Assembly (NCBI GenBank): GCA_903854475.1
Contig: CAINWP010000031.1
Location: forward strand, 1-38,199
DNA: 38,199 nucleotides
Reading direction: 5' to 3'
DNA from: an uncultured Verrucomicrobiota bacterium
GTDB taxonomy: Bacteria; Verrucomicrobiota; Verrucomicrobiia; Limisphaerales; UBA9464
The notes under the pieces were generated by a model. That model did not search any database and was not told the DNA's origin. It worked only from the letters and a program-made list of their open reading frames with translations. This document shows, in pieces, positions 30,538 to 38,199 of this stretch (the first letter of the stretch is position 1; every line of letters starts with the position of its first letter). Made by a program: the position numbers and the translations under genes.

Positions 30538-31563
30538 ATGAAAAATTCAATAAAATGGGTCATTCTGGGGCTCCTCTCTGTAATGGTTGGCTGCAGTCCC
30601 GACCCAAAGCCACGAGCACCCTCAGCGCCATGGCCAGCAGCCCGGGTTCGGGTGGCGACGGTGGAAATTCATGGTCTCACCGCCACCGAAGAGGTGGTAG
30701 GCACCGTGAGAACCCGACTCCATGCGACCGTGGAGGCAAAGGTGGTCGGTCGGATCGAATCGCTCACGGTGGCGCCGGGTCAGACGGTGCGTCAGGGACA
30801 AGTTCTAGCCACGTTGGATGCTCGCGAGACTCAGGCCCGTCTCGATTCTACCAAGGCGGTCTTGGATCAGGCGGCGCGGGACCTGGAACGGATGGCCAGG
30901 CTGCTCAAGGACGGTGCTGCGACCCCCTCCGAGTTAGAGGCCGTCCAGTCGCGTCATCGCGTGGCGGTGGCTTTGATGTCTGAAATGGAGACGTTGCTGG
31001 GCCACACTCGGGTGGTGGCTCCCTTTGATGGGGTAATCACCCGCAAGGCGGTGGATGTCGGGGATTTGGCCACTCCAGGGAGGCCCTTGGTGGAGATTGA
31101 GGATCCGACACAGTTGCGGTTTGAGGCGGATGTTCCGGAATCCCTGATCGACCAGATTTCATCCGGTGCCCGGTTGCCCGTGCGCATCGCCTCCCGAACA
31201 GATTCGATCGAAGGCGTGGTTGTGGAAATGGCTCCGGTGGCCGAGGCGGTTAGCCGAACCTATCGGGTGACCTTGGACTTGCCGGTTTTGCCAGGACTGC
31301 GGGCCGGTCAGTTCGGCCGGGTAGCGGTGCTGACAGGACAAACTACCGTGCCGCATGTTCCGTCCGTCGCAGTTTTTCAGAGGGGGCAGTTGGAATACGT
31401 GGTCGTAGCTTTTGAGGGCAGGGCGCAGTTGAGACTTGTCCGCACTGGAAAACGTCTAGCGTCGGATGTGGAGGTGATTTCTGGGGTGGAAACCGGTGAG
31501 AAGGTGGTCGCTATGGATCCGGATCGGGTGCGTGAGGGTCAGCCGCTGGAGGTGATCCCGTGA
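30538..31563 (+). CDS. RND efflux periplasmic adaptor (membrane fusion protein), lipoprotein
   Basis: This 341-residue HlyD/AcrA-type adaptor links an inner-membrane RND pump to an outer-membrane channel. The signal peptide ends in a lipobox-like MVGC with C19 as the lipid anchor ([20 protein letters not shown]). The order is: beta-barrel and lipoyl half ([39 protein letters not shown]), an alpha-hairpin ([27 protein letters not shown]...), lipoyl half 2 ([32 protein letters not shown]), beta-barrel, and the membrane-proximal domain. The hairpin is short, as in adaptors for metal or small-molecule pumps. The stop overlaps the pump start (GTGA), so the two are translationally coupled. No outer-membrane factor gene is present here, so the pump must borrow one. 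Confidence 0.93.
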   Translation: MKNSIKWVILGLLSVMVGCSPDPKPRAPSAPWPAARVRVATVEIHGLTATEEVVGTVRTRLHATVEAKVVGRIESLTVAPGQTVRQGQVLATLDARETQARLDSTKAVLDQAARDLERMARLLKDGAATPSELEAVQSRHRVAVALMSEMETLLGHTRVVAPFDGVITRKAVDVGDLATPGRPLVEIEDPTQLRFEADVPESLIDQISSGARLPVRIASRTDSIEGVVVEMAPVAEAVSRTYRVTLDLPVLPGLRAGQFGRVAVLTGQTTVPHVPSVAVFQRGQLEYVVVAFEGRAQLRLVRTGKRLASDVEVISGVETGEKVVAMDPDRVREGQPLEVIP

Positions 31564-34500
31564 GTCAAAGGCCCTCCAATGACTCTTCAGTCCATGGGTT
31601 GGCGGGCAGGATTGCTCACGCCTTCATCGACTCCAAGCTCACCCCTCTGATTGTGTTCGCCTCGGTGCTGCTTGGGGCCTTCGCGGTTTTGATGCTGCCG
31701 CGCGAAGAGGAGCCACAAATCCAGGTGCCGATGATGGATGTGATGGTCGTCATGCCGGGGTCATCGGCGCGGGAGGTCGAAGAGCGGGCGACGCGCCCTA
31801 TGGAAAAACTGCTCTGGGAGGTGCCTGGAGTGGAGTACCTCTATTCACAGTCCAGAGAAGGCGAAGCACTGACAATTGTCCGCTTCAAGGTGGGCTCTGA
31901 TCCAGATGCTAGCTTGGTGAAGGTTTCTGAAAAACTTCGGGCCAATCGGGACCGGATGCCGCATGGAGTGGATTTCCCTCTGATCAAGCCTCGGTCCATC
32001 GACGATGTCCCCATTCTGGCGCTGACTTTTCATAGTGGGCGATACGACCACCTGACCCTGCGACGATTGGTCTCGCAGGTGGACGACGCGGTGAAGCAAG
32101 TGCCTTGGGTGGCGGAGACCACCGTCATCGGGGGGGCGCGGCGGGAGTTGCGGGTGCTCTTGGACCCGGCACGCCTGGCCTCCCGCGGACTCAGCCCCGT
32201 GGGAATTATTCCCATGATGCAGCAGGCCAACCGCCAGTTCCGCAGCGGTGAGTTGACCTCGATGAATCAATCGATAGTCATCGAAACCGGCGGGTTTCTT
32301 CAGACCGCTGAGGATGTTCGCAACGTGGTGGTGGGCACAGTGGGTGGCCGGCCGATTTATCTGCGAGAGGTGGCTGAGGTGGTGGATGGCCCAGAGGAGC
32401 CCTCTAATTATGTGTTTTTTGGCGCTGGGCCCGCATCGACGAATGCCCCTTCAACCCGAGAAGAACCCGCCGTCACTTTGGCTATCGGCAAGCGTCCGGG
32501 GGCCAACGCGGTTTCAGTGGCAGAGAATGTTCTGCAGAAGGTTGAGTCGCTGAAAGGAATTGTCATACCGGCGGACGTGACGGTCTCGGTCACTCGTCAT
32601 TACGGTGAGACGGCTGCGGAGAAATCCAATGAGCTCTTGCTTCACATGGGCATCGCGGTGGTCAGCGTGTCCTTGCTGATTTGGCTGACCTTGGGATGGC
32701 GTGAGTCTGGGATCGTGGCCGTAGCCATTCCGGCGACCTTGGCCCTGACGTTGTTGGTCTTCTATTTGTATGGGTTCACGCTGAATCGGATCACGCTCTT
32801 CGCCTTGATCTTCAGCATCGGCATCCTCGTCGATGACGCCATCGTGGTGGTGGAGAACATCGTCCGGCATTTTCACCTGCCTCGAAACCACGGCCGGGCG
32901 TGGAAGGATATTGCGGTCGAGGCGGTCAGCGAGGTGGGAAATCCCACGATCCTGGCGACGTTCGCGGTGATCGCCGCCGTGCTGCCCATGGCCTTCGTGG
33001 GCGGCCTGATGGGGCCCTACATGCGCCCGATCCCCGTTGGGGCTAGCGCCGCCATGTTCTGGTCGCTGCTCATCGCTTTTATCGTCACTCCTTGGGCTAG
33101 CATCCGGATGTTGCGTTGGTTCGGAGGCGAAGCCCGCCTCGCCACCGTGCATGCGGGTGGAGATTCGAGCTCATCAGGCGGCTCCGAAGACGCATTGACC
33201 CGACTCTACCGCAAAGTGATGGATCCGTTGCTTCATCACCCGCTCTGGCAATGGACGTTCCTGGGCATTATCACGGCACTCCTTCTGGGGGCCATGTCCA
33301 CAGTCGTGGCGGGTTGGGTGACCATGAAGATGCTGCCCTTCGACAATAAATCGGAGTTCCAGATTATTCTTAACATGCCTGAGGGCAGTTCGCTGGAGCG
33401 CACGGCCCAGGCGGCCCGTGAGATGGCTGCAGCTGTGCGAGATGAGCCCGAGGTGACCGATTACCAGATCTACGTGGGGTTGGCTTCACCGTTCAATTTT
33501 AACGGGTTGGTGCGTCATTATTTTTTGCGGCGGGGACCCGCGGTCGCCGACATCCAGGTCAACTTGGTAGGCAAGCATTCCCGAAAGGCCCAGAGCCATG
33601 ACATCGCCAAGCGGATTCGACCTGCGGTGGCCCTGGTGGCTCAGCGATTCGGGGCCCGAGTGGCCATCGCTGAGGTGCCGCCGGGTCCTCCGGTTCTCCA
33701 GACGCTGGTCGCTGAGATTTATGGACCTGACGATGCGGCCCGAGCGGTGCTGGCGGAGCAGGTAAGGTCCATCTTCCAGTCGACACCGGGCGTCGTCGAT
33801 GTGGATTGGTACGAGGAGGCTGATCAACCCAAAACCCGCTTCGTCATCGACAAAGAAAAAGCAGCGCTCGTTGGCATCAGTGCCGAGACCATTTCCAAGA
33901 CCCTGCACATCGCGGTGGGTGGTGAGTCGGTGGATTTGTTGCACGTGCCGCGGGAGAAGGAGGACGTCAACCTAGTCCTCCAGTTACCGCGCTCGGCCCG
34001 GGTTCGGCCGGAGGAGTTATTGGCCCTGCGGGTCCGCAGTGGCGATGCCAATGCCCTGCCCGAGCCGGGCGGGACACAGGTGGGTCCGTTTCTGGTGCCC
34101 CTTCGGGAGTTGGTCCGCATCGAGAAGGGGTTTGTCGAAAAGAGTCGGCATCGCAAGAATCTGATGCCCGTAAATTATGTGATCGGTGACGTGGCCGGAA
34201 TCATCGAGAGCCCCGTGTACGCCATTGCAGCGATGAACAAGAAACTGGAGGCGCTGCCGGGGAAGCCCCGCATTCACAATGCCTCGATGCCCATCTCGGA
34301 TGCGGATCCCGCCATCAAATGGGATGGCGAGTGGCACATCACGCTGGAGGTATTCCGGGATCTGGGTATCGCCTTCGCTGCGGTGCTGGTGCTTATTTAC
34401 GTGCTCATGGTGGGGTGGTTTCGGTCGTTCCTGACGCCGTTGTTGGTGATGCTGGCCATCCCGTTTTCTCTAGTCGGAATATTACCGGCCCATGGGGCCA

Positions 34501-34859
34501 TGGGGGCGTTTTTCACCGCCACTTCCATGATTGGGTTCATGGCGGGGGCGGGGATCGTCGTCCGCAATTCGATCATCCTGGTGGATTTCATCGAGCAAGG
34601 CCTGCGTGACGGGATGCCATTAGATCAAGCAGTGATCGAGGCGGGCGCGGTCCGGTTTCGGCCCATGGTGCTGACAGCGGCTGCGGTGATCGTTGGTGCG
34701 GCGGTGATCCTGGCCGATCCGATCTTCCAGGGGTTGGCCATCTCCTTGATGGCCGGCGAGGTTGCTTCATTGCTCATCAGCCGTATGGCGGTGCCGGTAC
34801 TTTACTTCATGGCGCATCGCCGATCGAAGTCTGAGATGAGTCGGTCAAAGCCGCTGTGA
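31560..34859 (+). CDS. RND-family efflux pump inner-membrane permease
   Basis: This 1099-residue AcrB/MdtB-like proton-driven exporter has the usual 12-helix, two-periplasmic-loop plan. TM1 is [20 protein letters not shown]. The first periplasmic domain has [29 protein letters not shown]4 keeps the proton-relay pair in [21 protein letters not shown]. The second half has [23 protein letters not shown] and TM10 region [14 protein letters not shown]. AcrB has a lysine (K940) where this protein has arginine. Overall sequence resembles the branch found with DUF2892/TrxC rather than classical drug pumps; the substrate is not evident. The GTG start overlaps the adaptor stop by 4 nt. The tail after the last helix is short and basic ([13 protein letters not shown]). 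Confidence 0.94.
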   Translation: MSQRPSNDSSVHGLAGRIAHAFIDSKLTPLIVFASVLLGAFAVLMLPREEEPQIQVPMMDVMVVMPGSSAREVEERATRPMEKLLWEVPGVEYLYSQSREGEALTIVRFKVGSDPDASLVKVSEKLRANRDRMPHGVDFPLIKPRSIDDVPILALTFHSGRYDHLTLRRLVSQVDDAVKQVPWVAETTVIGGARRELRVLLDPARLASRGLSPVGIIPMMQQANRQFRSGELTSMNQSIVIETGGFLQTAEDVRNVVVGTVGGRPIYLREVAEVVDGPEEPSNYVFFGAGPASTNAPSTREEPAVTLAIGKRPGANAVSVAENVLQKVESLKGIVIPADVTVSVTRHYGETAAEKSNELLLHMGIAVVSVSLLIWLTLGWRESGIVAVAIPATLALTLLVFYLYGFTLNRITLFALIFSIGILVDDAIVVVENIVRHFHLPRNHGRAWKDIAVEAVSEVGNPTILATFAVIAAVLPMAFVGGLMGPYMRPIPVGASAAMFWSLLIAFIVTPWASIRMLRWFGGEARLATVHAGGDSSSSGGSEDALTRLYRKVMDPLLHHPLWQWTFLGIITALLLGAMSTVVAGWVTMKMLPFDNKSEFQIILNMPEGSSLERTAQAAREMAAAVRDEPEVTDYQIYVGLASPFNFNGLVRHYFLRRGPAVADIQVNLVGKHSRKAQSHDIAKRIRPAVALVAQRFGARVAIAEVPPGPPVLQTLVAEIYGPDDAARAVLAEQVRSIFQSTPGVVDVDWYEEADQPKTRFVIDKEKAALVGISAETISKTLHIAVGGESVDLLHVPREKEDVNLVLQLPRSARVRPEELLALRVRSGDANALPEPGGTQVGPFLVPLRELVRIEKGFVEKSRHRKNLMPVNYVIGDVAGIIESPVYAIAAMNKKLEALPGKPRIHNASMPISDADPAIKWDGEWHITLEVFRDLGIAFAAVLVLIYVLMVGWFRSFLTPLLVMLAIPFSLVGILPAHGAMGAFFTATSMIGFMAGAGIVVRNSIILVDFIEQGLRDGMPLDQAVIEAGAVRFRPMVLTAAAVIVGAAVILADPIFQGLAISLMAGEVASLLISRMAVPVLYFMAHRRSKSEMSRSKPL

Positions 34860-35092
34860 CGGGCCTGCAGGAGCGGTGGGGCGGCGAGGGCGGCGATGTC
34901 GACTAAAGGCATCCCCGGTAACCTCCAAGGGCTTCGGCCCAAGCCTCAGTCGCGGCCGAGCTGAGTTCCCAGACTTGAATGGGTGCGAGAACACTACTCC
35001 AGATTCTTGACTCACTGGGGCCTCGGCCAGAACGTCATCTCATGCCACGCCCAAATCCCCAGTCCGGAGGAAAAACTCTGAAAGGGGGCAGA
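34860..35092. other. Gap between RND pump and second PSD1 gene
   Basis: This is about 230 bp with no recognisable gene. It contains two in-frame ATG codons (34979, 35042) of the following ORF, but neither has a Shine-Dalgarno and the residues they would add are unlike a signal peptide. AAGGGGG at 35082-35088 precedes GTG 35093. No intrinsic terminator for the RND operon is evident. Confidence 0.5.
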
Positions 35093-37840
35093 GTGCGTTT
35101 TCATCTGGGCACTGCCGGGTGGGATCGATGGCTTCGGTGCGCTCAGAAGCTCATCATCATCGGATGCCTCGCGGCCAGTTTCACGGGGTCGGCTGCCGAG
35201 GTTCCAGTCGGTGGGACCGAGGTCTGGTGGGCCTTCCGGCCTGTGGCCTCACCGCCGGTTCCTCAGGGGGCTAGCCCAAAGAACCTCGGGCCTGAGAATC
35301 CAATCGATGCGTTCGTTCGCCGAAGTCTCTCAGCCAAGTCGCTGAGTTTGAGTCCGCAGGCCAGCCCACGGGAACTATTGCGCCGCCTCCACATCGACCT
35401 GGTTGGATTACCTCCCACGCCCGAGGAGACGGCCGCCTTTGAGCGTGACGTTTCTCCGGAGGCCTGGGCCCGACGGGTCGATGCATTGCTAGCAAGTCCT
35501 CGCTATGGGGAGCGGTGGGGGCGTCATTGGTTGGATGTTGTTCGATTTGCTCAGAGCAATGGCTATGAGCGGGATGGTGAAAAACGGGAGGCCTGGCGTT
35601 ACCGCGATTACGTCATCCGGGCCTTCAATCAGGACAAGCCCTACGACCGCTTCATTCGAGAACAAATCGCCGGTGATGAATGGGCACCGAGTCTGGTGAC
35701 TGCAACCGGTGGAGCGGGAGACGCCTGGAAAGACGCGGTGGTCGCCACCGGATTTTTGCGACTGGGTGTCCATGACGACGAGCCGGATGACAAGCTCCAG
35801 GCCGAGTTCGACGAACTGGATGACATTGTCGGAACCACCGGAGCGGCCTTCCTCGGAATGACCGTCGCGTGTGCCCGATGCCACGACCACAAATTTGACC
35901 CCATTCCCCAGCGCGATTACTACGCGATGCTGGCCATCTTCCGCCCGCTTCATGTCGGAGTGAGCGGGGGGCCTGGCCTGGAATCGTCGTTGTTTGCCCC
36001 ATTGGCCGCCCCGGTTCAAATTGCCGATTGGAAGGCCTCCCAGGAACGTCAGCGCCGCGACTTGGAGACCCAACGAGCGGCTTCGACCGACGAGGCGGCC
36101 CGCAAGAACCTCAGCCGACGCCTCGAGGCGCTCTCGAAGACCGAACCTCCCTTCGAATGGGCTCTGGCGGCCCGTGAACAGGCCGGACCGGCGACGCCCG
36201 TGCAAGTGCTGGCCCGCGGCAACCCCCGGTCTCCGGGAGCGGAGGTGTCGCCTGGATTTTTGAGGGCGGCGGGTGGAGGGGATGCTCCGGTCGGGAAGGC
36301 GGGATTGCCTACGGCCAACCGCCGTCAGGCCTTGGCTGACTGGATCGCCAGCCCCGCCAACCCGCTGACGGCCCGGGTTCTGGTGAACCGGATTTGGCAT
36401 CACCACTTCGGTCGGGGATTGGTCCGAACCACGACGGACTTCGGGCGCGTGGGAAGCCTTCCGACCCACCCAGAGTTGCTGGATTGGTTGGCGGTCGAGT
36501 TCGTCCGTCAGGGATGGTCTCTCAAGGCGCTTCACCGCCTCATCCTGACCTCGGCCACCTGGATGCAATCGTCGCGGATTCCGAATCCGGCCGCGTTCGA
36601 GGCCGATCCGGCCAATGAACTGCTTTGGCGCCAGAACTTACGACGCCTCGACGCCGAGGCCCTTCGAGACACGCTGCTTTCAGTCTCCGGCTCGTTGAAT
36701 CTGGAGACGGGTGGGAGGGGGTTTTTCCCGGCGCTCAGTGGCGAGGTGTTGGCAGGCGGCTCACGGCCGGGCACCGACTGGCAAGTGTCCGGATCGGGTG
36801 AGCGAGCCCGACGCAGTGTCTATGCTTACATTCGGCGCACCTCCATGGTGCCTATGTTCGAGGCTTTTGATTACAGCAACGCCACCTCGCCGTTGTCCGA
36901 ACGCCCCACTACCACGGTAGCCCCGCAGGCCCTGATGCTTTTGAATGACGCCTTCGTTCAGGAGCAGGCCGGCGAGCTGGCCCAGCGGGTGCGGAGGGCT
37001 GCCGGACCGGGCGCGAGCGATGGGTTACTCTTGCAGCAGGCCTGGACTCGAGTCACCGGCCGAACGCCCCAGCCCGAGGAGGTGGCCCGGATGTCCGAGT
37101 TCCTGTCTCGTCAGACCATAGTGTGGGAGGGGCTGCGCCACCGCTTGTCATTCCGGCCCGATGTGCCCGACACCTTGTCCGTGCCTTATTTCAACGCGCT
37201 TCCGGCCGAGCGCTTCCTGGTACCGCCCAGTCCTGGGTGGGAATCTTACAAGGGCCGCTGGCCCCGCGAGTACGAGGGCAACAAGGCTCTGGAGCCCGGG
37301 CGGGGGCCTTTCGCGCTTTGGCGGGGCACCACGATGAGCGACGGAGAACTGACCGTGGACCTTGTGCCTCAAGTGGGTTGTTCGCAGGTGAGCCTCCTGA
37401 TGCGTTGCTCAGTTCCATCGGGCGAGGCCGCCGAGAGTGGGTTGGAATTGGTCTTTGAGCCACGGGAGGGCCGCCTGGTTGTGCGCCAACTGACCACCAC
37501 CTCGGCAGTCCCGATCGCCTCCTGCGGCGGTGTTTTCCTTCGGGGCGATCGATTGCCCGTCCGCATCCGCCTTGAAGGGGAGCGTTTGGCAGTTTTTCTG
37601 GGCGACGAACCCGCACCGACATTGCAGGCCATGGCCCGATCGGGAGGGCCGGCTTCCGGACGTCTGGGTGTCCGCGCTTGGGGATCGGGTGTCAGCCTCG
37701 ACCAATTCCGTTGGAGGCCTTTGGGCGGTGTGACCCAGCCCCTCTGGCCTGAACTCCCCCACGATTGGGCCCGTCACCGGGCTTTCGAGAGTGCCTGCCT
37801 CCTCCTGCTTAACCTCAACGAAGTGGCCTATGTCGACTGA
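35093..37840 (+). CDS. PSCyt2 (DUF1549)-PSD1 (DUF1553) protein with inserted beta-sandwich
   Basis: I choose GTG 35093 (915 residues) because AAGGGGG lies 4 nt upstream and a signal peptide follows (RWLRCAQKLIIIGCLAASFTGSAA); the track's ATG at 34979 would add 38 unlikely residues. The DUF1549 domain (LRRLHIDLVGLPPTPEET, RYGERWGRHWLDVVRFAQSNGY) contains one haem-type motif CARCHDHKFDPIPQRDYY (about residue 260). DUF1553 follows (RVLVNRIWHHHFGRGLVRTTTDFG, SRIPNPAAFEADPANELLWRQNLRRLDAEALRDTL, ATSPLSERPTTTVAPQALMLLNDAFV). Unlike the paralogue at 18521 it lacks PSCyt1, WD40 and Ig parts. Near the C-terminus (about nt 37180-37740) a jelly-roll-like segment splits DUF1553 from its last motif LLLLNLNEVAYVD. 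The next DUF1501 start overlaps its end by 11 nt. Confidence 0.88.
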   Translation: MRFHLGTAGWDRWLRCAQKLIIIGCLAASFTGSAAEVPVGGTEVWWAFRPVASPPVPQGASPKNLGPENPIDAFVRRSLSAKSLSLSPQASPRELLRRLHIDLVGLPPTPEETAAFERDVSPEAWARRVDALLASPRYGERWGRHWLDVVRFAQSNGYERDGEKREAWRYRDYVIRAFNQDKPYDRFIREQIAGDEWAPSLVTATGGAGDAWKDAVVATGFLRLGVHDDEPDDKLQAEFDELDDIVGTTGAAFLGMTVACARCHDHKFDPIPQRDYYAMLAIFRPLHVGVSGGPGLESSLFAPLAAPVQIADWKASQERQRRDLETQRAASTDEAARKNLSRRLEALSKTEPPFEWALAAREQAGPATPVQVLARGNPRSPGAEVSPGFLRAAGGGDAPVGKAGLPTANRRQALADWIASPANPLTARVLVNRIWHHHFGRGLVRTTTDFGRVGSLPTHPELLDWLAVEFVRQGWSLKALHRLILTSATWMQSSRIPNPAAFEADPANELLWRQNLRRLDAEALRDTLLSVSGSLNLETGGRGFFPALSGEVLAGGSRPGTDWQVSGSGERARRSVYAYIRRTSMVPMFEAFDYSNATSPLSERPTTTVAPQALMLLNDAFVQEQAGELAQRVRRAAGPGASDGLLLQQAWTRVTGRTPQPEEVARMSEFLSRQTIVWEGLRHRLSFRPDVPDTLSVPYFNALPAERFLVPPSPGWESYKGRWPREYEGNKALEPGRGPFALWRGTTMSDGELTVDLVPQVGCSQVSLLMRCSVPSGEAAESGLELVFEPREGRLVVRQLTTTSAVPIASCGGVFLRGDRLPVRIRLEGERLAVFLGDEPAPTLQAMARSGGPASGRLGVRAWGSGVSLDQFRWRPLGGVTQPLWPELPHDWARHRAFESACLLLLNLNEVAYVD

Positions 37841-38199
37841 GAACTCTTCTGGAATTCCCCCGCTGCCAGCCTCACTGAAGAATGCCTCCCGGCGTGATTT
37901 CTTGGCGCAGTTCGGTGCGGGTTTCACCAGTTTGGCATTGTCCGGACTGCTCGAGGCCGATGGTTTCTTTGCGCGGCCCGACGTGGCAGCCAGCGTGTCG
38001 TCGGATCCGATGCGAGTGAAACCGCCCCACCTTCCGACGAAGGCCAAGGCCTGCATTTTTCTCTTCATGTACGGAGGGCCCTCGCAAATGGACCTCTTCG
38101 ACTACAAGCCGGAATTGAACCGTCGCCACGGTCAGACCGCGTCGCTCGAACAGCGCCGCCGCGACGTGAAGCCTGGAACCTTGCTCGGTTCCAAGCGGA
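37830..38199 (+). CDS. DUF1501 family exported protein, 3'-truncated by window edge
   Basis: This gene is not in the ORF track because it has no stop within the window. From ATG 37830 the frame reads 123 codons to the edge. It has a Tat-like signal (ASRRDFLAQFGAGFTSLALSG, R21-R22), then a mature region beginning KACIFLFMYGGPSQMDLFDYKPELNRRHG, the typical first strand and metal-site loop of DUF1501. It matches the other DUF1501 protein in this window at LIWLDGGPSHYESFDPKP. The start overlaps the PSD1 stop by 11 nt, so the two are translationally coupled. The presence of a longer loop after RRHG (QTASLEQRRRDVKPG) is common in the subfamily. The rest lies outside. Confidence 0.9.
   Translation, partial: MSTENSSGIPPLPASLKNASRRDFLAQFGAGFTSLALSGLLEADGFFARPDVAASVSSDPMRVKPPHLPTKAKACIFLFMYGGPSQMDLFDYKPELNRRHGQTASLEQRRRDVKPGTLLGSKR

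Noticed and set aside
32514-33152. Minus-strand ORF of 212 aa inside the RND pump
   Set aside because: His/Asp/Gln-rich composition typical of an antisense frame; no known motif.

Overview
The window looks like chromosomal DNA of a Gram-negative bacterium of the PVC superphylum, most likely Verrucomicrobiota (Pedosphaerales/Limisphaerales-like). The evidence is a dense set of planctomycete/verrucomicrobial signature families: PSCyt1/PSCyt2/PSD1 (DUF1549/DUF1553) cytochrome-like proteins, DUF1501 proteins with RR-type signals, a DUF1080 protein, giant CRTAC1/UnbV FG-GAP proteins and PPC-domain proteins. A lipid A gene (lpxK) shows an outer membrane. The taxonomic call is inference from gene content; no rRNA is present.

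Layout. 1-1015 is the wreck of IS21-family elements: a 40-bp host repeat, an IS end with three 22-bp-period subterminal repeats, and two istB fragments in opposite orientation that meet at about the same codon. 1016-1717 has no gene. 1718-1794 is tRNA-Pro(UGG) with encoded CCA. 1888-8515 holds a GT4 glycosyltransferase, a Mn-type superoxide dismutase (minus), 6-phosphogluconate dehydrogenase, a small membrane-anchored unknown, a secreted two-domain DUF1080 protein and lpxK (minus). 8889-9278 is a lysine/alanine/proline repeat protein (histone H1-like), closed by a strong terminator. About 350 bp rich in inverted repeats then leads to dnaA (9678-11084).

11170-25216 is a 14-kb, five-gene, tightly coupled operon: two tandem giant CRTAC1-like proteins (ATGA overlap), a 1204-residue PSCyt1-WD40-PSCyt2-PSD1 fusion (ATGA overlap), DUF1501 (1-nt gap) and a PPC-domain secreted protein. 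All five carry export signals, so it looks like one exported machine of unknown function. I regard it as the best candidate for an undescribed system here. A second PSD1 + DUF1501 pair (35093-38199, the DUF1501 gene cut by the window edge) closes the window.

Between these lie a FAH-family hydrolase with a likely leaderless transcript, proS, a minus-strand cutA-ruvC-mogA run, and a DUF2892-thioredoxin 2-RND adaptor-RND pump operon. That operon's divergent AT-rich promoter region contains a TATGA-N8-TCATA palindrome suited to an ArsR-type repressor. Recognisable Shine-Dalgarno sequences are scarce in front of most genes here; several starts were therefore set by signal peptides and stop/start overlaps.
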